In this document: positions 8,256 through 16,415 of the stretch, piece by piece
Position numbering within the stretch: the first letter of the stretch is position 1
Layout: each line of letters opens with the position of its first letter
Assembly (NCBI GenBank): GCA_017471245.1
Contig: JAFUVB010000055.1
Span: 1-34,458 of the forward strand
DNA from: Prevotella sp.
GTDB lineage: Bacteria > Bacteroidota > Bacteroidia > Bacteroidales > Bacteroidaceae
DNA: 34,458 bases
Direction: 5' to 3'
Translations under genes and position numbers: made by a program
Notes under the pieces: model-generated
What the model was told of the DNA's origin: nothing
What the model saw: the letters and a program-made list of their open reading frames with translations, nothing else
Databases searched by the model: none

Positions 8256-9449
8256 ATGAAAGTTAATCCCGAAACCTTTGAGGGGCTGGAAGGTCCTGTC
8301 TACATATTGGAAGAGAAGCGGCTGCGCAGCAATCTTGAGCTTATCAGCAGGGTTGCGCGAGAGGCTGACGTTGAAGTGATACTTGCCTTCAAGGCGTATG
8401 CCCTGTGGAAGACGTTTCCCATCTTCAGAGAATACATACGTTCCACCACTGCCAGTTCACTGAGTGAGGCGCGCCTTGCCTTCGAAGAGTTTGGATCGAA
8501 GGCGCATACCTATTCGCCTGCGTATACGGATAGTGAGATTGAGACGATTGCGCGCTGCTCCAGTCATCTCACTTTTAATTCCCTGAGTCAGTATGCCCGC
8601 TATCACGATTGGGTGAAGCGTGTGGCTGGCGATTCTTCTGATGGCGAAAATGAGGGCATTTCTCTCGGTCTGCGCGTGAACCCCGAGTATTCCGAAGTGG
8701 GAACGGCATTGTATAATCCCTGTGCTCCTGGCACGCGGTTCGGCGTTTCGGCAGACAAGCTGCCCGAGTTTCTGCCAAACGATATCGAAGGCTTTCACTG
8801 CCATTGTCATTGTGAGAGCGGAGCCGATGTGCTGGAACGCACCTTGGTTCACATAGAGGGAAAGTTCTCGAAATGGTTTCCACAGCTGAAATGGCTCAAT
8901 CTCGGCGGCGGTCATCTGATGACCCGAAAGAATTACGACGTGGATTTGCTGATCCGACTCATGAAAGGGTTGCATGAACGCTATCCGTGGCTAAAGATCA
9001 TCTTAGAGCCTGGTAGTGCCTTTGGGTGGCAGACGGGGCCGTTGGTTGCCCATGTCGTGGATGTTGTGGAAGACAAGGGTATCCGTACGGCGATACTTGA
9101 TGTCAGTTTCACATGTCACATGCCCGACTGCCTTGAAATGCCCTATATGCCTGATGTGCGCGGAGCCGAGATTGTGGAAGGCAAGGATATGCCTGTGTCA
9201 ACACCTTATTTATATAGGCTTGGTGGAAACAGTTGTCTCAGTGGCGATTTCATGGGTATGTGGAATTTCGGCCACGAAGTAAAGGTGGGTGAAACCATCG
9301 TTTTCGAAGATATGCTGCACTATACTACTGTGAAGACAAATATGTTTAACGGCATCACGCATCCGTCAATCGGACTGTTGAAAAGCAATGGCGAGCTGGA
9401 GCTGCTTCGCAAATACGGTTATGAGGATTATAAATGCCGCATGAATTAG
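8256..9449 (+). CDS. nspC: Carboxynorspermidine decarboxylase
   Basis: 397 residues from the ATG at 8256; an in-frame extension to 8232 would overlap the -7 box, so the shorter start is preferred. It removes CO2 from carboxyspermidine or carboxynorspermidine in the alternative polyamine pathway used by gut Bacteroidetes. It belongs to the alanine racemase-like fold III PLP enzymes: the PLP lysine is K46 in VILAFKAYALW, with HCHCESGA, LNLGGGH and EPGSAFGW forming the phosphate-binding and substrate pockets. The motif CHMPDCLEMPY and the late GNSCLSGDFMG carry the active-site Asp and Cys typical of the family. The usual partner (carboxynorspermidine dehydrogenase) is not in the window. Monocistronic by layout. 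Confidence 0.92.
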   Translation: MKVNPETFEGLEGPVYILEEKRLRSNLELISRVAREADVEVILAFKAYALWKTFPIFREYIRSTTASSLSEARLAFEEFGSKAHTYSPAYTDSEIETIARCSSHLTFNSLSQYARYHDWVKRVAGDSSDGENEGISLGLRVNPEYSEVGTALYNPCAPGTRFGVSADKLPEFLPNDIEGFHCHCHCESGADVLERTLVHIEGKFSKWFPQLKWLNLGGGHLMTRKNYDVDLLIRLMKGLHERYPWLKIILEPGSAFGWQTGPLVAHVVDVVEDKGIRTAILDVSFTCHMPDCLEMPYMPDVRGAEIVEGKDMPVSTPYLYRLGGNSCLSGDFMGMWNFGHEVKVGETIVFEDMLHYTTVKTNMFNGITHPSIGLLKSNGELELLRKYGYEDYKCRMN

Positions 9450-9510
9450 GAATGAAGCAATTAAGAAAACAAGAAAAATGCAGATGTGAAGAAAAAAAAG
9501 AAGAAAATTA

Positions 9511-9541
9511 TTTGCTAATTCAGAAAAAACTATTACCTTTG
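9511..9541 (+). promoter_or_regulatory. Promoter of the tRNA cluster
   Basis: TTTG (9511-9514) and TACCTTTG (9534-9541) with 19 bp between match the Bacteroidetes consensus. The first tRNA starts 44 bp later, after a small leader hairpin (GCATTT/AAATGC, 9547-9562). Confidence 0.8.
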
Positions 9542-9585
9542 CAACCGCATTTGGAGAAATGCGCTTTCATTTGAAAGTTTTTAAT

Positions 9586-9658
9586 GCGGAAATAGCTCAG
9601 TTGGTAGAGCACAACCTTGCCAAGGTTGGGGTCGCGGGTCCGAGTCCCGTTTTCCGCT
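9586..9658 (+). tRNA. tRNA-Gly (GCC)
   Basis: 73 nt. The acceptor GCGGAAA pairs with TTTCCGC (9651-9657), the anticodon stem CAACC/GGTTG encloses TTGCCAA with anticodon GCC, and the T-arm GCGGG/CCCGT is intact. CCA is not encoded. Identical to the copy at 9951-10023. Confidence 0.97.
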
Positions 9659-9708
9659 CAACATTCTGCAACAAAAGAAGAATAAGTGCCGGACTTATTT
9701 CTGACTTT

Positions 9709-9790
9709 GCCCAGGTGGCGGAATTGGTAGACGCGCACGTTTCAGGTGCGTGTGCCGCGAGGCGTGCAGGTTCGAGTCCTGTTCTGGGCA
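9709..9790 (+). tRNA. tRNA-Leu (CAG)
   Basis: 82 nt class II tRNA. The acceptor GCCCAGG pairs with TCTGGGC including one G-U pair. The anticodon loop is TTCAGGT, giving anticodon CAG. A long variable arm (TGCCGCGAGGCGT) is present and the T-loop is TTCGAGT. Confidence 0.95.
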
Positions 9791-9834
9791 CTTCGAGATA
9801 GGCAATGTTTTTCGGTTGCAGAATGCTTTTTGTA

Positions 9835-9918
9835 GGAGAGGTGGCGGAATTGGTAGACGCGCTACTTTGAGGGGGTAGTGTCAATTGTGACGTGGGAGTT
9901 CGAGTCTCCTCCTCTTCA
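9835..9918 (+). tRNA. tRNA-Leu (GAG)
   Basis: 84 nt class II tRNA. The acceptor GGAGAGG pairs with CCTCTTC with one G-U. The anticodon stem CTACT/GGTAG encloses TTGAGGG, giving anticodon GAG. The long variable arm and the T-loop TTCGAGT are present. Confidence 0.94.
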
Positions 9919-9950
9919 CGCAAAAGAAAATTTCTTGGGTTAGTTTTTAT

Positions 9951-10023
9951 GCGGAAATAGCTCAGTTGGTAGAGCACAACCTTGCCAAGGTTGGGGTCGC
10001 GGGTCCGAGTCCCGTTTTCCGCT
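9951..10023 (+). tRNA. tRNA-Gly (GCC), second copy
   Basis: 73 nt, identical throughout to the copy at 9586-9658. Both are preceded by a short T-rich stretch, suggesting duplication within the cluster. A short hairpin (CTTCC/GGAAG) follows at about 10023-10043. Confidence 0.97.
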
Positions 10024-10079
10024 CTTCCCCTTGATTAAGGAAGAGTATCAGGCGATTATTTACAAGAAAAACAACGTAC

Positions 10080-10628
10080 ATGAATTTATACATACGCTAT
10101 TTTGACAATGAGACATTAGTTGCTAATGTCGATGACGCGATTGATTTTCTGCGTTCTATTCCTGAAATCGGTATGAATCCTGATTTGGAAGCCGATGTCA
10201 GGGAATATGCCGAAGGTGAGGTCTACTATCCAAAACGCTATAAGGTGCGTCCCCGTGTGTATTTCATCATCATCAAGACAGAAGCTGCCACCATGCTCGA
10301 CTTCAAGCAGAAAAAAGCATTGCGTTCTTCTTTGGCTGCTGAGGCAGAACATAGGGAAGTGGTTCCACCGGCAATTGCCCGTCTTAACGAGGAGCGCCCG
10401 GGATGGTATGAGGCATCTCTTGATTTCAAGCGTGTGGTCATGGTGCCCTCTACCGGCAAGCATGAGTATCGCGATACCCGCTTTGTTGCTCAGCTAAAGG
10501 CAAACAGTGCCTATGATGCATACACCAGGATTGTGGAGCATCTGCGCAGCAGGGTTGACAACCGCAGTCAGTTTCCTTCAGCCAAGGGTAAGAACTTCAA
10601 GTTCAAGTATCTTGGACATTGGAAATAA
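10080..10628 (+). CDS. Conserved hypothetical protein upstream of ssb
   Basis: 182 residues with no signal peptide or membrane segment, so probably cytoplasmic. The N-terminal part is acidic (VDDAIDFLRSIPEIGMNPDL). The middle includes YPKRYKVRPRVYFIIIK, and the C-terminus is basic (AKGKNFKFKYLGHWK). No catalytic motif is recognisable. The ATG at 10080 starts 56 bp after the last tRNA and the ssb start is 21 bp past its stop, so it is probably the first gene of the ssb-gldE-phosphopantetheinyl transferase run and may be transcribed partly from the tRNA promoter. Being next to ssb hints at a nucleic-acid role, but that is inference only. Confidence 0.8.
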   Translation: MNLYIRYFDNETLVANVDDAIDFLRSIPEIGMNPDLEADVREYAEGEVYYPKRYKVRPRVYFIIIKTEAATMLDFKQKKALRSSLAAEAEHREVVPPAIARLNEERPGWYEASLDFKRVVMVPSTGKHEYRDTRFVAQLKANSAYDAYTRIVEHLRSRVDNRSQFPSAKGKNFKFKYLGHWK

Positions 10629-10649
10629 TCAACCAACTTTTTTGCTATT

Positions 10650-11060
10650 ATGAATAAGGTAATGTTAATCGGTAATGTCGGAAAAGATCCCGATGTAAGA
10701 TATTACGACCAGGATCAGGCCGTGGCACAGGTGTCTCTTGCTACTACTGAGCGGGGATATACATTGCAGAATGGGACTCAGGTTCCTGACAGGACAGACT
10801 GGCATAATCTTGTTTTCTATCGTAATTTGGCAAAAATCGTTGAGCAGTATGTCCATAAAGGCGATAAACTCTATGTGGAAGGGCGAATCAGATATCGCTC
10901 GTATGACACGCAGAAGGGTGAGCGCCGATATGTTACTGAGATTATTGTGGAGAATATGGAAATGCTGACTCCTAAACCAATACAGCCTGCATCTTCGGCA
11001 GATATCGTTTCCGACACACCTGTATCACCGTCTGAAAGCAATAAAGAACTGCCGTTCTGA
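10650..11060 (+). CDS. ssb: Single-stranded DNA-binding protein
   Basis: 136 residues. It coats single-stranded DNA in replication, repair and recombination. The N-terminal OB fold (1 to about 108) starts MNKVMLIGNVGKDPDVRY, with the aromatic DNA-contacting positions around WHNLVFYRNLA and RYRSYD. A short Ser/Pro-rich linker follows, and the acidic tip ends KELPF, a variant of the DDIPF tail that binds partner proteins. It lies between the 182-aa hypothetical gene and gldE; the gldE ATG begins 1 nt after the ssb stop codon, indicating tight translational coupling. The ssb-gldE pairing is typical of Bacteroidetes. Confidence 0.95.
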   Translation: MNKVMLIGNVGKDPDVRYYDQDQAVAQVSLATTERGYTLQNGTQVPDRTDWHNLVFYRNLAKIVEQYVHKGDKLYVEGRIRYRSYDTQKGERRYVTEIIVENMEMLTPKPIQPASSADIVSDTPVSPSESNKELPF

Positions 11061-11061
11061 C

Positions 11062-12405
11062 ATGGATATATCATCATTACAAGCAACTCTATCAGAGGTT
11101 CATCTCTTGGAGCCAGGGCTGGGCGTAGTCATCGCTGCAGTGCTGGCTGTTGTTTTATTGGTATTCTCAGGCTTAGCCAGTGGATCAGAGATAGCATTTT
11201 TCAGTCTTTCGCCCACCGACTTGAATACTATGGATGCTGACCGCAACCGGGCAGACCGTAATATAGCTATGCTTCGCGAGGATAGCGAGCGTACGTTGGC
11301 AACCATCCTGATTACCAATAACTTCGTGAACGTCACCATCATCATGCTTTGCAACTATGTGTTTGTCAACCTTGTTGATTTCGGGAATGCGCAATGGTTG
11401 CAGTTTCTGTGCATAACAGTGGTTCTTACGTTCCTTCTCTTGCTTTTTGGTGAGATAATGCCGAAGATCTATGCCCGGCAGAATTCCCTGAGGTTCTGCC
11501 GTAGAGTGGTTGGGGGAATCCTTGTTATGCGTCGGTTGTTCTGGCCATTGGAATCAGTGTTGTTGCGTAGTGGTATACTTGCCAAGAAAGTTGTGCAGCA
11601 CGATAACCATGTATTGAGTGTTGATGATCTGGAGCAGGCATTGGAACTTACCGACAAAGATGATATCAAGGAAGAGCAAAGCATGCTGAAAGGTATTATC
11701 CGGTTTGGTGACGAAACGGCAAAGGAGGTGATGACCAGCAGACAAGACGTTGTTGACTTGGATATCAAGAGTAGTTTCGCAGATGTCATTCACTGTGTTG
11801 TCGAGAACAACTACAGCCGTATTCCTGTATATCAGGACAATTCTGATAATATTCGTGGCGTGCTTTACATCAAGGATCTGTTGCCTCATCTTGGAAAACC
11901 AGCCGCATTCCGGTGGCAGAGTTTGATTCGTCCTCCATATTTTGTACCTGAAACCAAGAAGATCGACGATTTGCTGCGTGAGTTTCAGGACACGAAGGTG
12001 CATATTGCCATTGTGGTTGATGAATTCGGCGGCACCAGCGGTATTGTGACGCTTGAGGATATTCTTGAAGAAATCGTTGGTGAGATCAACGATGAATATG
12101 ATGAAGAGGAGAAAACATTCACAAGGTTGAACAAGAATACATACGTGTTTGAAGGCAAAACATTGTTGAGCGATTTCTGTAGAATCTTGGAAATCGACGA
12201 TGATGAGTTTGATGAAGTAGTTGGTGATGCAGATACTTTGGCAGGATTATTATTGGAAATCAAGGGTGATTTTCCAAAGATTCACGAGAAACTGGAGTAT
12301 AAGCATTATTTCTTTGAGATTCTTCAATTGGAAGAGCGTAGGATATCACGTGTAAAAGTGGTATTGAAAGAGCCAGATCAGATCATCAAAGACAAGGAAA
12401 ACTAA
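11062..12405 (+). CDS. gldE: GldE-type CNNM/CBS membrane protein
   Basis: 447 residues. Family layout: a DUF21/CNNM transmembrane domain (about 20-190, with hydrophobic segments such as VVIAAVLAVVLLVFSGLASGSEIAFFSLS and FLCITVVLTFLLLLFGEIMPKIYA), paired CBS domains (about 205-330; VIHCVVENNYSRIPVY, VDEFGGTSGIVTLEDILEEIVGEI), then a CorC/HlyC domain (about 350-435). Relatives export or sense magnesium. In flavobacteria GldE is linked to gliding, but no gliding genes are seen here, so an ion-transport or envelope role is more likely. The stop codon overlaps the next start by 1 nt (TAATG), so translation is probably coupled. Confidence 0.88.
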   Translation: MDISSLQATLSEVHLLEPGLGVVIAAVLAVVLLVFSGLASGSEIAFFSLSPTDLNTMDADRNRADRNIAMLREDSERTLATILITNNFVNVTIIMLCNYVFVNLVDFGNAQWLQFLCITVVLTFLLLLFGEIMPKIYARQNSLRFCRRVVGGILVMRRLFWPLESVLLRSGILAKKVVQHDNHVLSVDDLEQALELTDKDDIKEEQSMLKGIIRFGDETAKEVMTSRQDVVDLDIKSSFADVIHCVVENNYSRIPVYQDNSDNIRGVLYIKDLLPHLGKPAAFRWQSLIRPPYFVPETKKIDDLLREFQDTKVHIAIVVDEFGGTSGIVTLEDILEEIVGEINDEYDEEEKTFTRLNKNTYVFEGKTLLSDFCRILEIDDDEFDEVVGDADTLAGLLLEIKGDFPKIHEKLEYKHYFFEILQLEERRISRVKVVLKEPDQIIKDKEN

Positions 12406-12998
12406 TGCCGCTCATATCTGTTACTCCTGTTTTTCATGATGATGCCATTCTCGGTTTATGGGAAATGACAGAAAGCCCCACGACGTTTAGTTCATGGTAT
12501 GAAGAGGCATCCATGCTTTATAAGTCAACCATTCGTCAGAAAGAATATGTTTGTGTAAGGGCTTTGTTACGAGAGATGATGGGACGCGACATGGCAATTC
12601 TTCATAACAGTGATGGGAAACCGTTTCTGGAAAACGGGTATCATATCAGTGTCAGTCATACGAAGGGTTACTGTGCCGTTATAGTATCCTTGCAATATGA
12701 GGTGGGGGTAGATATAGAGTACATGAGTGACAGGGTGAGCAAAATCGCGAGAAAGTTTATTCGTGATGATGAGAAGGCTTTTACTACCGTTCATCAGTTG
12801 TTGCATTGGTGCGGAAAGGAAACCGGTTACAAACTCTTTTCTGCTGATCATCTTGATCTCTTAGAGATGAGAGTTGAGCCTTTCGAACTCGACGAAAGAG
12901 GTGTTATAAGAATAGAGAATTTAAGGCGAAGTGTGGCTGTTGCTGTTGATTATGTCGTAATGCCACAATATGTCTTGACTTACGGTGTTTTATACTAA
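12405..12998 (+). CDS. 4'-phosphopantetheinyl transferase superfamily protein
   Basis: 197 residues. It transfers phosphopantetheine from CoA to a carrier-protein serine, activating acyl or peptidyl carriers. Family motifs are present: HISVSHTKGYCAVIVS (about 82-97), VGVDIEYMSDR (about 103-113) with the Mg-binding Asp and Glu, and WCGKETGYKLFS, the WxxKE motif. It is Sfp-like in layout rather than AcpS-like (about 120 aa). It overlaps gldE by one base, the last gene of the run. After the stop there is a weak hairpin (GTGTT/AACAC, 12985-13001) followed by T5, a possible terminator. The target carrier protein is not in the window. Confidence 0.88.
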   Translation: MPLISVTPVFHDDAILGLWEMTESPTTFSSWYEEASMLYKSTIRQKEYVCVRALLREMMGRDMAILHNSDGKPFLENGYHISVSHTKGYCAVIVSLQYEVGVDIEYMSDRVSKIARKFIRDDEKAFTTVHQLLHWCGKETGYKLFSADHLDLLEMRVEPFELDERGVIRIENLRRSVAVAVDYVVMPQYVLTYGVLY

Positions 12999-13064
12999 CA
13001 CGGTGTTTTTAACGATAAAAACAGCAAATATTTCTCTAAATATTCAAAAAAAACACATTTTAGC

Positions 13065-13095
13065 ATTGTGATTTCAAAAAAACATTGTATCTTTG
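13065..13095 (+). promoter_or_regulatory. Orphan Bacteroidetes-type promoter
   Basis: ATTG (13065-13068) and TATCTTTG (13088-13095), 19 bp apart, match the local promoter pattern. No open reading frame follows on the plus strand before the terminator at 13167-13203. Confidence 0.6.
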
Positions 13096-13101
13096 CAATC
13101 G

Positions 13102-13203
13102 ACAAACATAACATTTAATAAGGATTAGTTTTTTTTAGTGGTTAATTTAGTTTTAGTAAGTATGTAAAAGGGACATGTCGTGAGACACGCCCCTTTGTTT
13201 TTT
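13102..13203 (+). ncRNA. Candidate small RNA, about 100 nt
   Basis: The interval between the orphan promoter and the terminator at 13167-13203 would give a transcript of roughly 100 nt. It has stop codons in every frame and no plausible ORF. The AT-rich body carries TTTTTTTTAG and repeated TTTAGTT-like stretches. It could instead be the remains of a lost gene. I do not assign it to a known RNA family. Confidence 0.4.
13167..13203 (+). terminator. Rho-independent terminator
   Basis: AAAGGG (13167-13172) pairs with CCCTTT (13191-13196) and TGTC (13076+100, i.e. 13176-13179) with GACA (13184-13187), closing a GTGA tetraloop. GTTTTTT follows on the plus strand. On the minus strand it lies 22 bp past the proS stop, so it may act for both directions, with the stronger T-run on plus. 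Confidence 0.75.
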
Positions 13204-13224
13204 ATCAATGCTATAAAGAGAGGA

Positions 13225-14706
13225 TTAGTAGCTGCGAGCTATAATCACGCGCTTGTCGGCAGGCTTGCCTGATACCATATCAATGCCAGGAGTCTGTTCC
13301 ACACCGAAAGGCACGCAACGAATGGTGGCTTGCGTTTCCTCTTTGATTTTGGCTTCGGTCTCCGCTGTTCCGTCCCAATGGCACAGGAAGAATCCGCCGT
13401 CTTTCACTTTCTCCTTGAATTCTTCATAGTTGTCGCACTCATAAATGCGGGCATCGCGATATGCTTTCGCTTTGTTGAAGATATTCTGTTGGATGTCTTC
13501 AAGCAGCTTTTCCACATATTCAACAATGCCATCGAGTGTATGGGTTTCCTTTTCAAGTGTGTCACGGCGCATCACCTCAATGGTGCCGTTCTCCAAATCA
13601 CGACCGCCCATGACAAGACGTACGGGAACACCCTTCAGTTCATAGTCGGCAAACTTGAATCCTGGGCGCTTGTTGTCGGCATCATCATATTTGACTGTGA
13701 TTCCTGCTGCACGCAATTCTTCAATAACTGGCTGCAGTCGCTCACTGATAGCAGCTAATTGCTCTGCACCTTTGGTGATGGGAACGATTACGACCTGAAT
13801 AGGTGCAAGGCGCGGTGGCAATACAAGTCCATTGTCATCGCTGTGAGTCATGATCAATGCACCTATAAGGCGAGTAGAAACGCCCCAAGATGTAGCCCAT
13901 ACATATTCTGGTTTGTTTTCTTTATTCAGGTATGTCACTTCGAAAGCTTTGGCAAAGTTCTGTCCAAGGAAGTGGCTGGTTCCGCTTTGCAGTGCTTTTC
14001 CGTCTTGCATCATCGCCTCAATGGTGTAGGTGTCGAGTGCTCCGGCGAAGCGCTCAGTCTCGCTTTTCACACCCTGAACCACTGGAACTGCCATCCATTC
14101 CTCTGCAAACTTGGCATAAACCTTGAGCATTTTCTGTGCTTCTTCTTCTGCTTCCTCGCGAGTGGCGTGGGCTGTGTGGCCTTCTTGCCATAGGAATTCG
14201 CTGGTACGAAGGAACGGGCGGGTGCGCATTTCCCATCGCATCACGTTACACCATTGATTGCACATGAGTGGTAAGTCGCGCCAAGACTGAATCCAATTCT
14301 TATATGTGTTCCAGATGATGGTCTCTGATGTAGGACGAATAATCAGTTCTTCCTCCAGTTTTGCAGCGGGATCAACTTCCACACCGCTCTTGTCTTCTTT
14401 TGCACGGAGCCGGTAATGGGTTACAACAGCGCATTCTTTTGCAAAACCTTCCACGTGTTCGGCTTCTTTAGAAAGGAATGATTTAGGAATAAGGAGTGGG
14501 AAATAGGCATTCTGGGCTCCTGTTTCCTTGAACATCTTGTCTAACTGCTGCTGCATTTTTTCCCAAATTGCATAGCCGTATGGCTTGATAACCATACACC
14601 CGCGCACTGCTGATTGTTCTGCCAAGTCGGCCTTTACCACCAGGTCGTTATACCACTGGCTGTAATTGTCAGCCCTCTTGGTCAAATCTTTAAGTTCTTT
14701 TGCCAT
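13225..14706 (-). CDS. proS: Prolyl-tRNA synthetase (eukaryote/archaeon-like, no editing domain)
   Basis: 493 residues. It charges tRNA-Pro with proline. Class II motifs are visible: motif 1 region [17 protein letters not shown], motif 2 [24 protein letters not shown], and motif 3 around [27 protein letters not shown]. The short form (about 490 aa) lacks the INS editing insertion of E. coli ProS and carries the extra C-terminal domain of the type 3 enzymes, ending KRVIIARSY. An anticodon-binding domain lies at about 300-400. It stands alone, with a TACTTTTG -7 box upstream (14741-14748). No T-box leader is visible. Confidence 0.95.
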   Translation of the reverse strand: MAKELKDLTKRADNYSQWYNDLVVKADLAEQSAVRGCMVIKPYGYAIWEKMQQQLDKMFKETGAQNAYFPLLIPKSFLSKEAEHVEGFAKECAVVTHYRLRAKEDKSGVEVDPAAKLEEELIIRPTSETIIWNTYKNWIQSWRDLPLMCNQWCNVMRWEMRTRPFLRTSEFLWQEGHTAHATREEAEEEAQKMLKVYAKFAEEWMAVPVVQGVKSETERFAGALDTYTIEAMMQDGKALQSGTSHFLGQNFAKAFEVTYLNKENKPEYVWATSWGVSTRLIGALIMTHSDDNGLVLPPRLAPIQVVIVPITKGAEQLAAISERLQPVIEELRAAGITVKYDDADNKRPGFKFADYELKGVPVRLVMGGRDLENGTIEVMRRDTLEKETHTLDGIVEYVEKLLEDIQQNIFNKAKAYRDARIYECDNYEEFKEKVKDGGFFLCHWDGTAETEAKIKEETQATIRCVPFGVEQTPGIDMVSGKPADKRVIIARSY

Positions 14707-14740
14707 ATTGTATGATGCTTATGTTTATAAATTTTGGTTG

Positions 14741-14774
14741 CAAAAGTACGAAAAAAAATGCTATTATCGGCAAA
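14741..14774 (-). promoter_or_regulatory. Promoter of proS
   Basis: In minus sense TTTG (14771-14774) precedes TACTTTTG (14741-14748) by 22 bp, slightly long for the consensus. The start codon is 34 bp downstream. Confidence 0.6.
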
Positions 14775-14820
14775 TTAGGGCCATTCTTCTTTTCAAAAAC
14801 ATTAAATAATGCTTATTTTG

Positions 14821-14851
14821 CTTGTAATTTCGGAAAATTGAATTATCTTTG
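14821..14851 (+). promoter_or_regulatory. Promoter of the OmpA-like lipoprotein operon
   Basis: CTTG (14821-14824) and TATCTTTG (14844-14851) are 19 bp apart. A 5' leader of about 45 nt follows before the ATG at 14904. Confidence 0.7.
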
Positions 14852-14903
14852 CATTGTTTTTTAAGACTGACGATATTTATAAACAATTTAAAATTACAAA
14901 ACA

Positions 14904-15623
14904 ATGAAATCATTCAGATTATCAATTTTGGGACTTTGCTCCCTCGTATTGCTTTCAGGCTGTGGAATGAACAACACAGCAAAAGGTGGACTCATTGGCG
15001 GCGGTGGCGGTGCAGCTCTCGGTGGCATTCTGGGTCAGATCATCGGTAAGAATACAAAGAGCACAGCCATTGGTGCTGCCATTGGTGCTGCTGTTGGAAC
15101 AACGGCTGGTGTACTCATCGGTAAGAAAATGGACAAGGCAAAGGCAGCAGCTGCTGCTGTTGAGAATGCACAGGTTGAAGGAATCACTGATGCTAATGGT
15201 AATACATTAGGTGTGAAGGTTACTTTCGACTCTGGTATCCTCTTCCCATCAAGCAGTTCTACTCTGCAGACTGCTGCCAAGAACTCGCTGACAGAATTCG
15301 CAAACGTGCTTAAGACCAACAATGATGCTGATGTTGCCATCAAGGGATATACCGACAACCAGGGATGGAAGAACTCTACTGCCGAGCAGAGCATTCAGAA
15401 AAATGAGACTCTCTCATTGCAGCGTGCTCAGTCTGTGCAGAAGTATCTCACTGGTCAGGGTGTGAATTCTTCACAGATCAAGAGTGTTGAAGGTCTCGGA
15501 CAGGCTGATCCTGTAGCCGACAATTCTACTGAAGCTGGTCGCCAGCAGAACCGTCGCGTGGAGGTTTATCTCTATCCCAGCCAGGCAATGATCGATGCCG
15601 CTAACAACGGAACACTGCAGTAA
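14904..15623 (+). CDS. OmpA-family lipoprotein with glycine zipper
   Basis: 239 residues. A lipoprotein signal ends in LLSGC with the lipidated Cys at residue 20. Residues about 28-75 form a Gly/Ala-rich zipper (GGLIGGGGGAALGGILGQIIG, then AIGAAIGAAVGTTAGVLIG), which can insert in or pack against membrane. The C-terminal OmpA domain (about 105-230) has VTFDSGILFPSSSSTL, KGYTDNQG and the peptidoglycan-binding stretch LSLQRAQSVQKYL and RQQNRRVEVYLYP. It is like YiaD and should tie the outer membrane to peptidoglycan. Next are mtgA (32 bp later) and a helicase gene. The family is abundant in Bacteroidetes; the specific role is unknown. Confidence 0.88.
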   Translation: MKSFRLSILGLCSLVLLSGCGMNNTAKGGLIGGGGGAALGGILGQIIGKNTKSTAIGAAIGAAVGTTAGVLIGKKMDKAKAAAAAVENAQVEGITDANGNTLGVKVTFDSGILFPSSSSTLQTAAKNSLTEFANVLKTNNDADVAIKGYTDNQGWKNSTAEQSIQKNETLSLQRAQSVQKYLTGQGVNSSQIKSVEGLGQADPVADNSTEAGRQQNRRVEVYLYPSQAMIDAANNGTLQ

Positions 15624-15655
15624 GTTCTTTACGAAGCAGATTATCATTTAAAGCA

Positions 15656-16387
15656 TTGAAATTCATTAAGAAAACTATCAGATGGATGGTGGTGGCATTC
15701 TTTGCTTCCACCATCCTTGCTGTTGCAGCATTGCGATTCATTCCGGTGTATGTAACGCCGTTGATGCTTATCAGACTGGTGGAACAGCATCAACAGGGAG
15801 AGTCGATGAAGCTGAAACACCACTGGATTCCGCTATCTGAAATGTCTCCCAGCATGCCAGTTGCTGTGATGGCAAGTGAGGATCAGCGCTTTCTGAAGCA
15901 CCATGGCTTTGACTATCAGGCAATAGAAAAGGCTGCCATCCATAACCTGGAGAACAAAAAGAAATTAGGAGCCAGCACCATTAGCCAGCAGACTGCCAAG
16001 AACGTATTCCTCTGGCCGGGGCGTTCATGGGTGAGAAAAGGTCTCGAAGCCTATTTCACCGTATTGATGGAGCTGATGTGGAGCAAGCAGCGCATCATGG
16101 AAGTATATCTTAATTCCATCGAGATGGGTAATGGGATCTATGGTGTAGAAGCCGTGGCAGAGGAGCATTTCGGATGTTCCGCCAAGGAGTTGACACGTGC
16201 CAACTGTGCTCTGATTGCAGCCACGCTGCCAAACCCGCGCAAGTTTTCATCAAAGTCACCCTCAGACTATATGGTGAAGCGCAAGTTCAGGATCATGAAG
16301 GAAATGAAATTCATTCCCCTGTTTCCCTTGGAAGGTCAGGATGTTGATCCGCGAACTGTTGACGGAGGCATCTACAAGAAGAAATAA
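15656..16387 (+). CDS. mtgA: Monofunctional peptidoglycan glycosyltransferase
   Basis: 243 residues, a GT51 enzyme that polymerises glycan strands from lipid II at the outer face of the inner membrane. The membrane anchor is about residues 11-33. Motif 1 is ASEDQRF with catalytic Glu75, then GASTISQQTAKNVFLWPGRSW, KQRIMEVYLNSIEMGNGIYGVEAVAEEHF, and the late region LPNPRKF. There is no transpeptidase domain, so it is the MtgA type. The start is TTG (15656): it keeps the basic KKTIR stretch in front of the anchor. An in-frame ATG at 15686 is the alternative and would remove that stretch. It follows the OmpA-like lipoprotein closely, and the helicase gene starts 28 bp downstream. Confidence 0.9.
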   Translation: MKFIKKTIRWMVVAFFASTILAVAALRFIPVYVTPLMLIRLVEQHQQGESMKLKHHWIPLSEMSPSMPVAVMASEDQRFLKHHGFDYQAIEKAAIHNLENKKKLGASTISQQTAKNVFLWPGRSWVRKGLEAYFTVLMELMWSKQRIMEVYLNSIEMGNGIYGVEAVAEEHFGCSAKELTRANCALIAATLPNPRKFSSKSPSDYMVKRKFRIMKEMKFIPLFPLEGQDVDPRTVDGGIYKKK

Positions 16388-16415
16388 TACATAGAAACGA
16401 AATAAGAGAATCACC

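Noticed and set aside
14707-14760. T-box leader for proS
   Set aside because: The leader is too short, and there is no T-box consensus; such leaders are also rare in Bacteroidetes.
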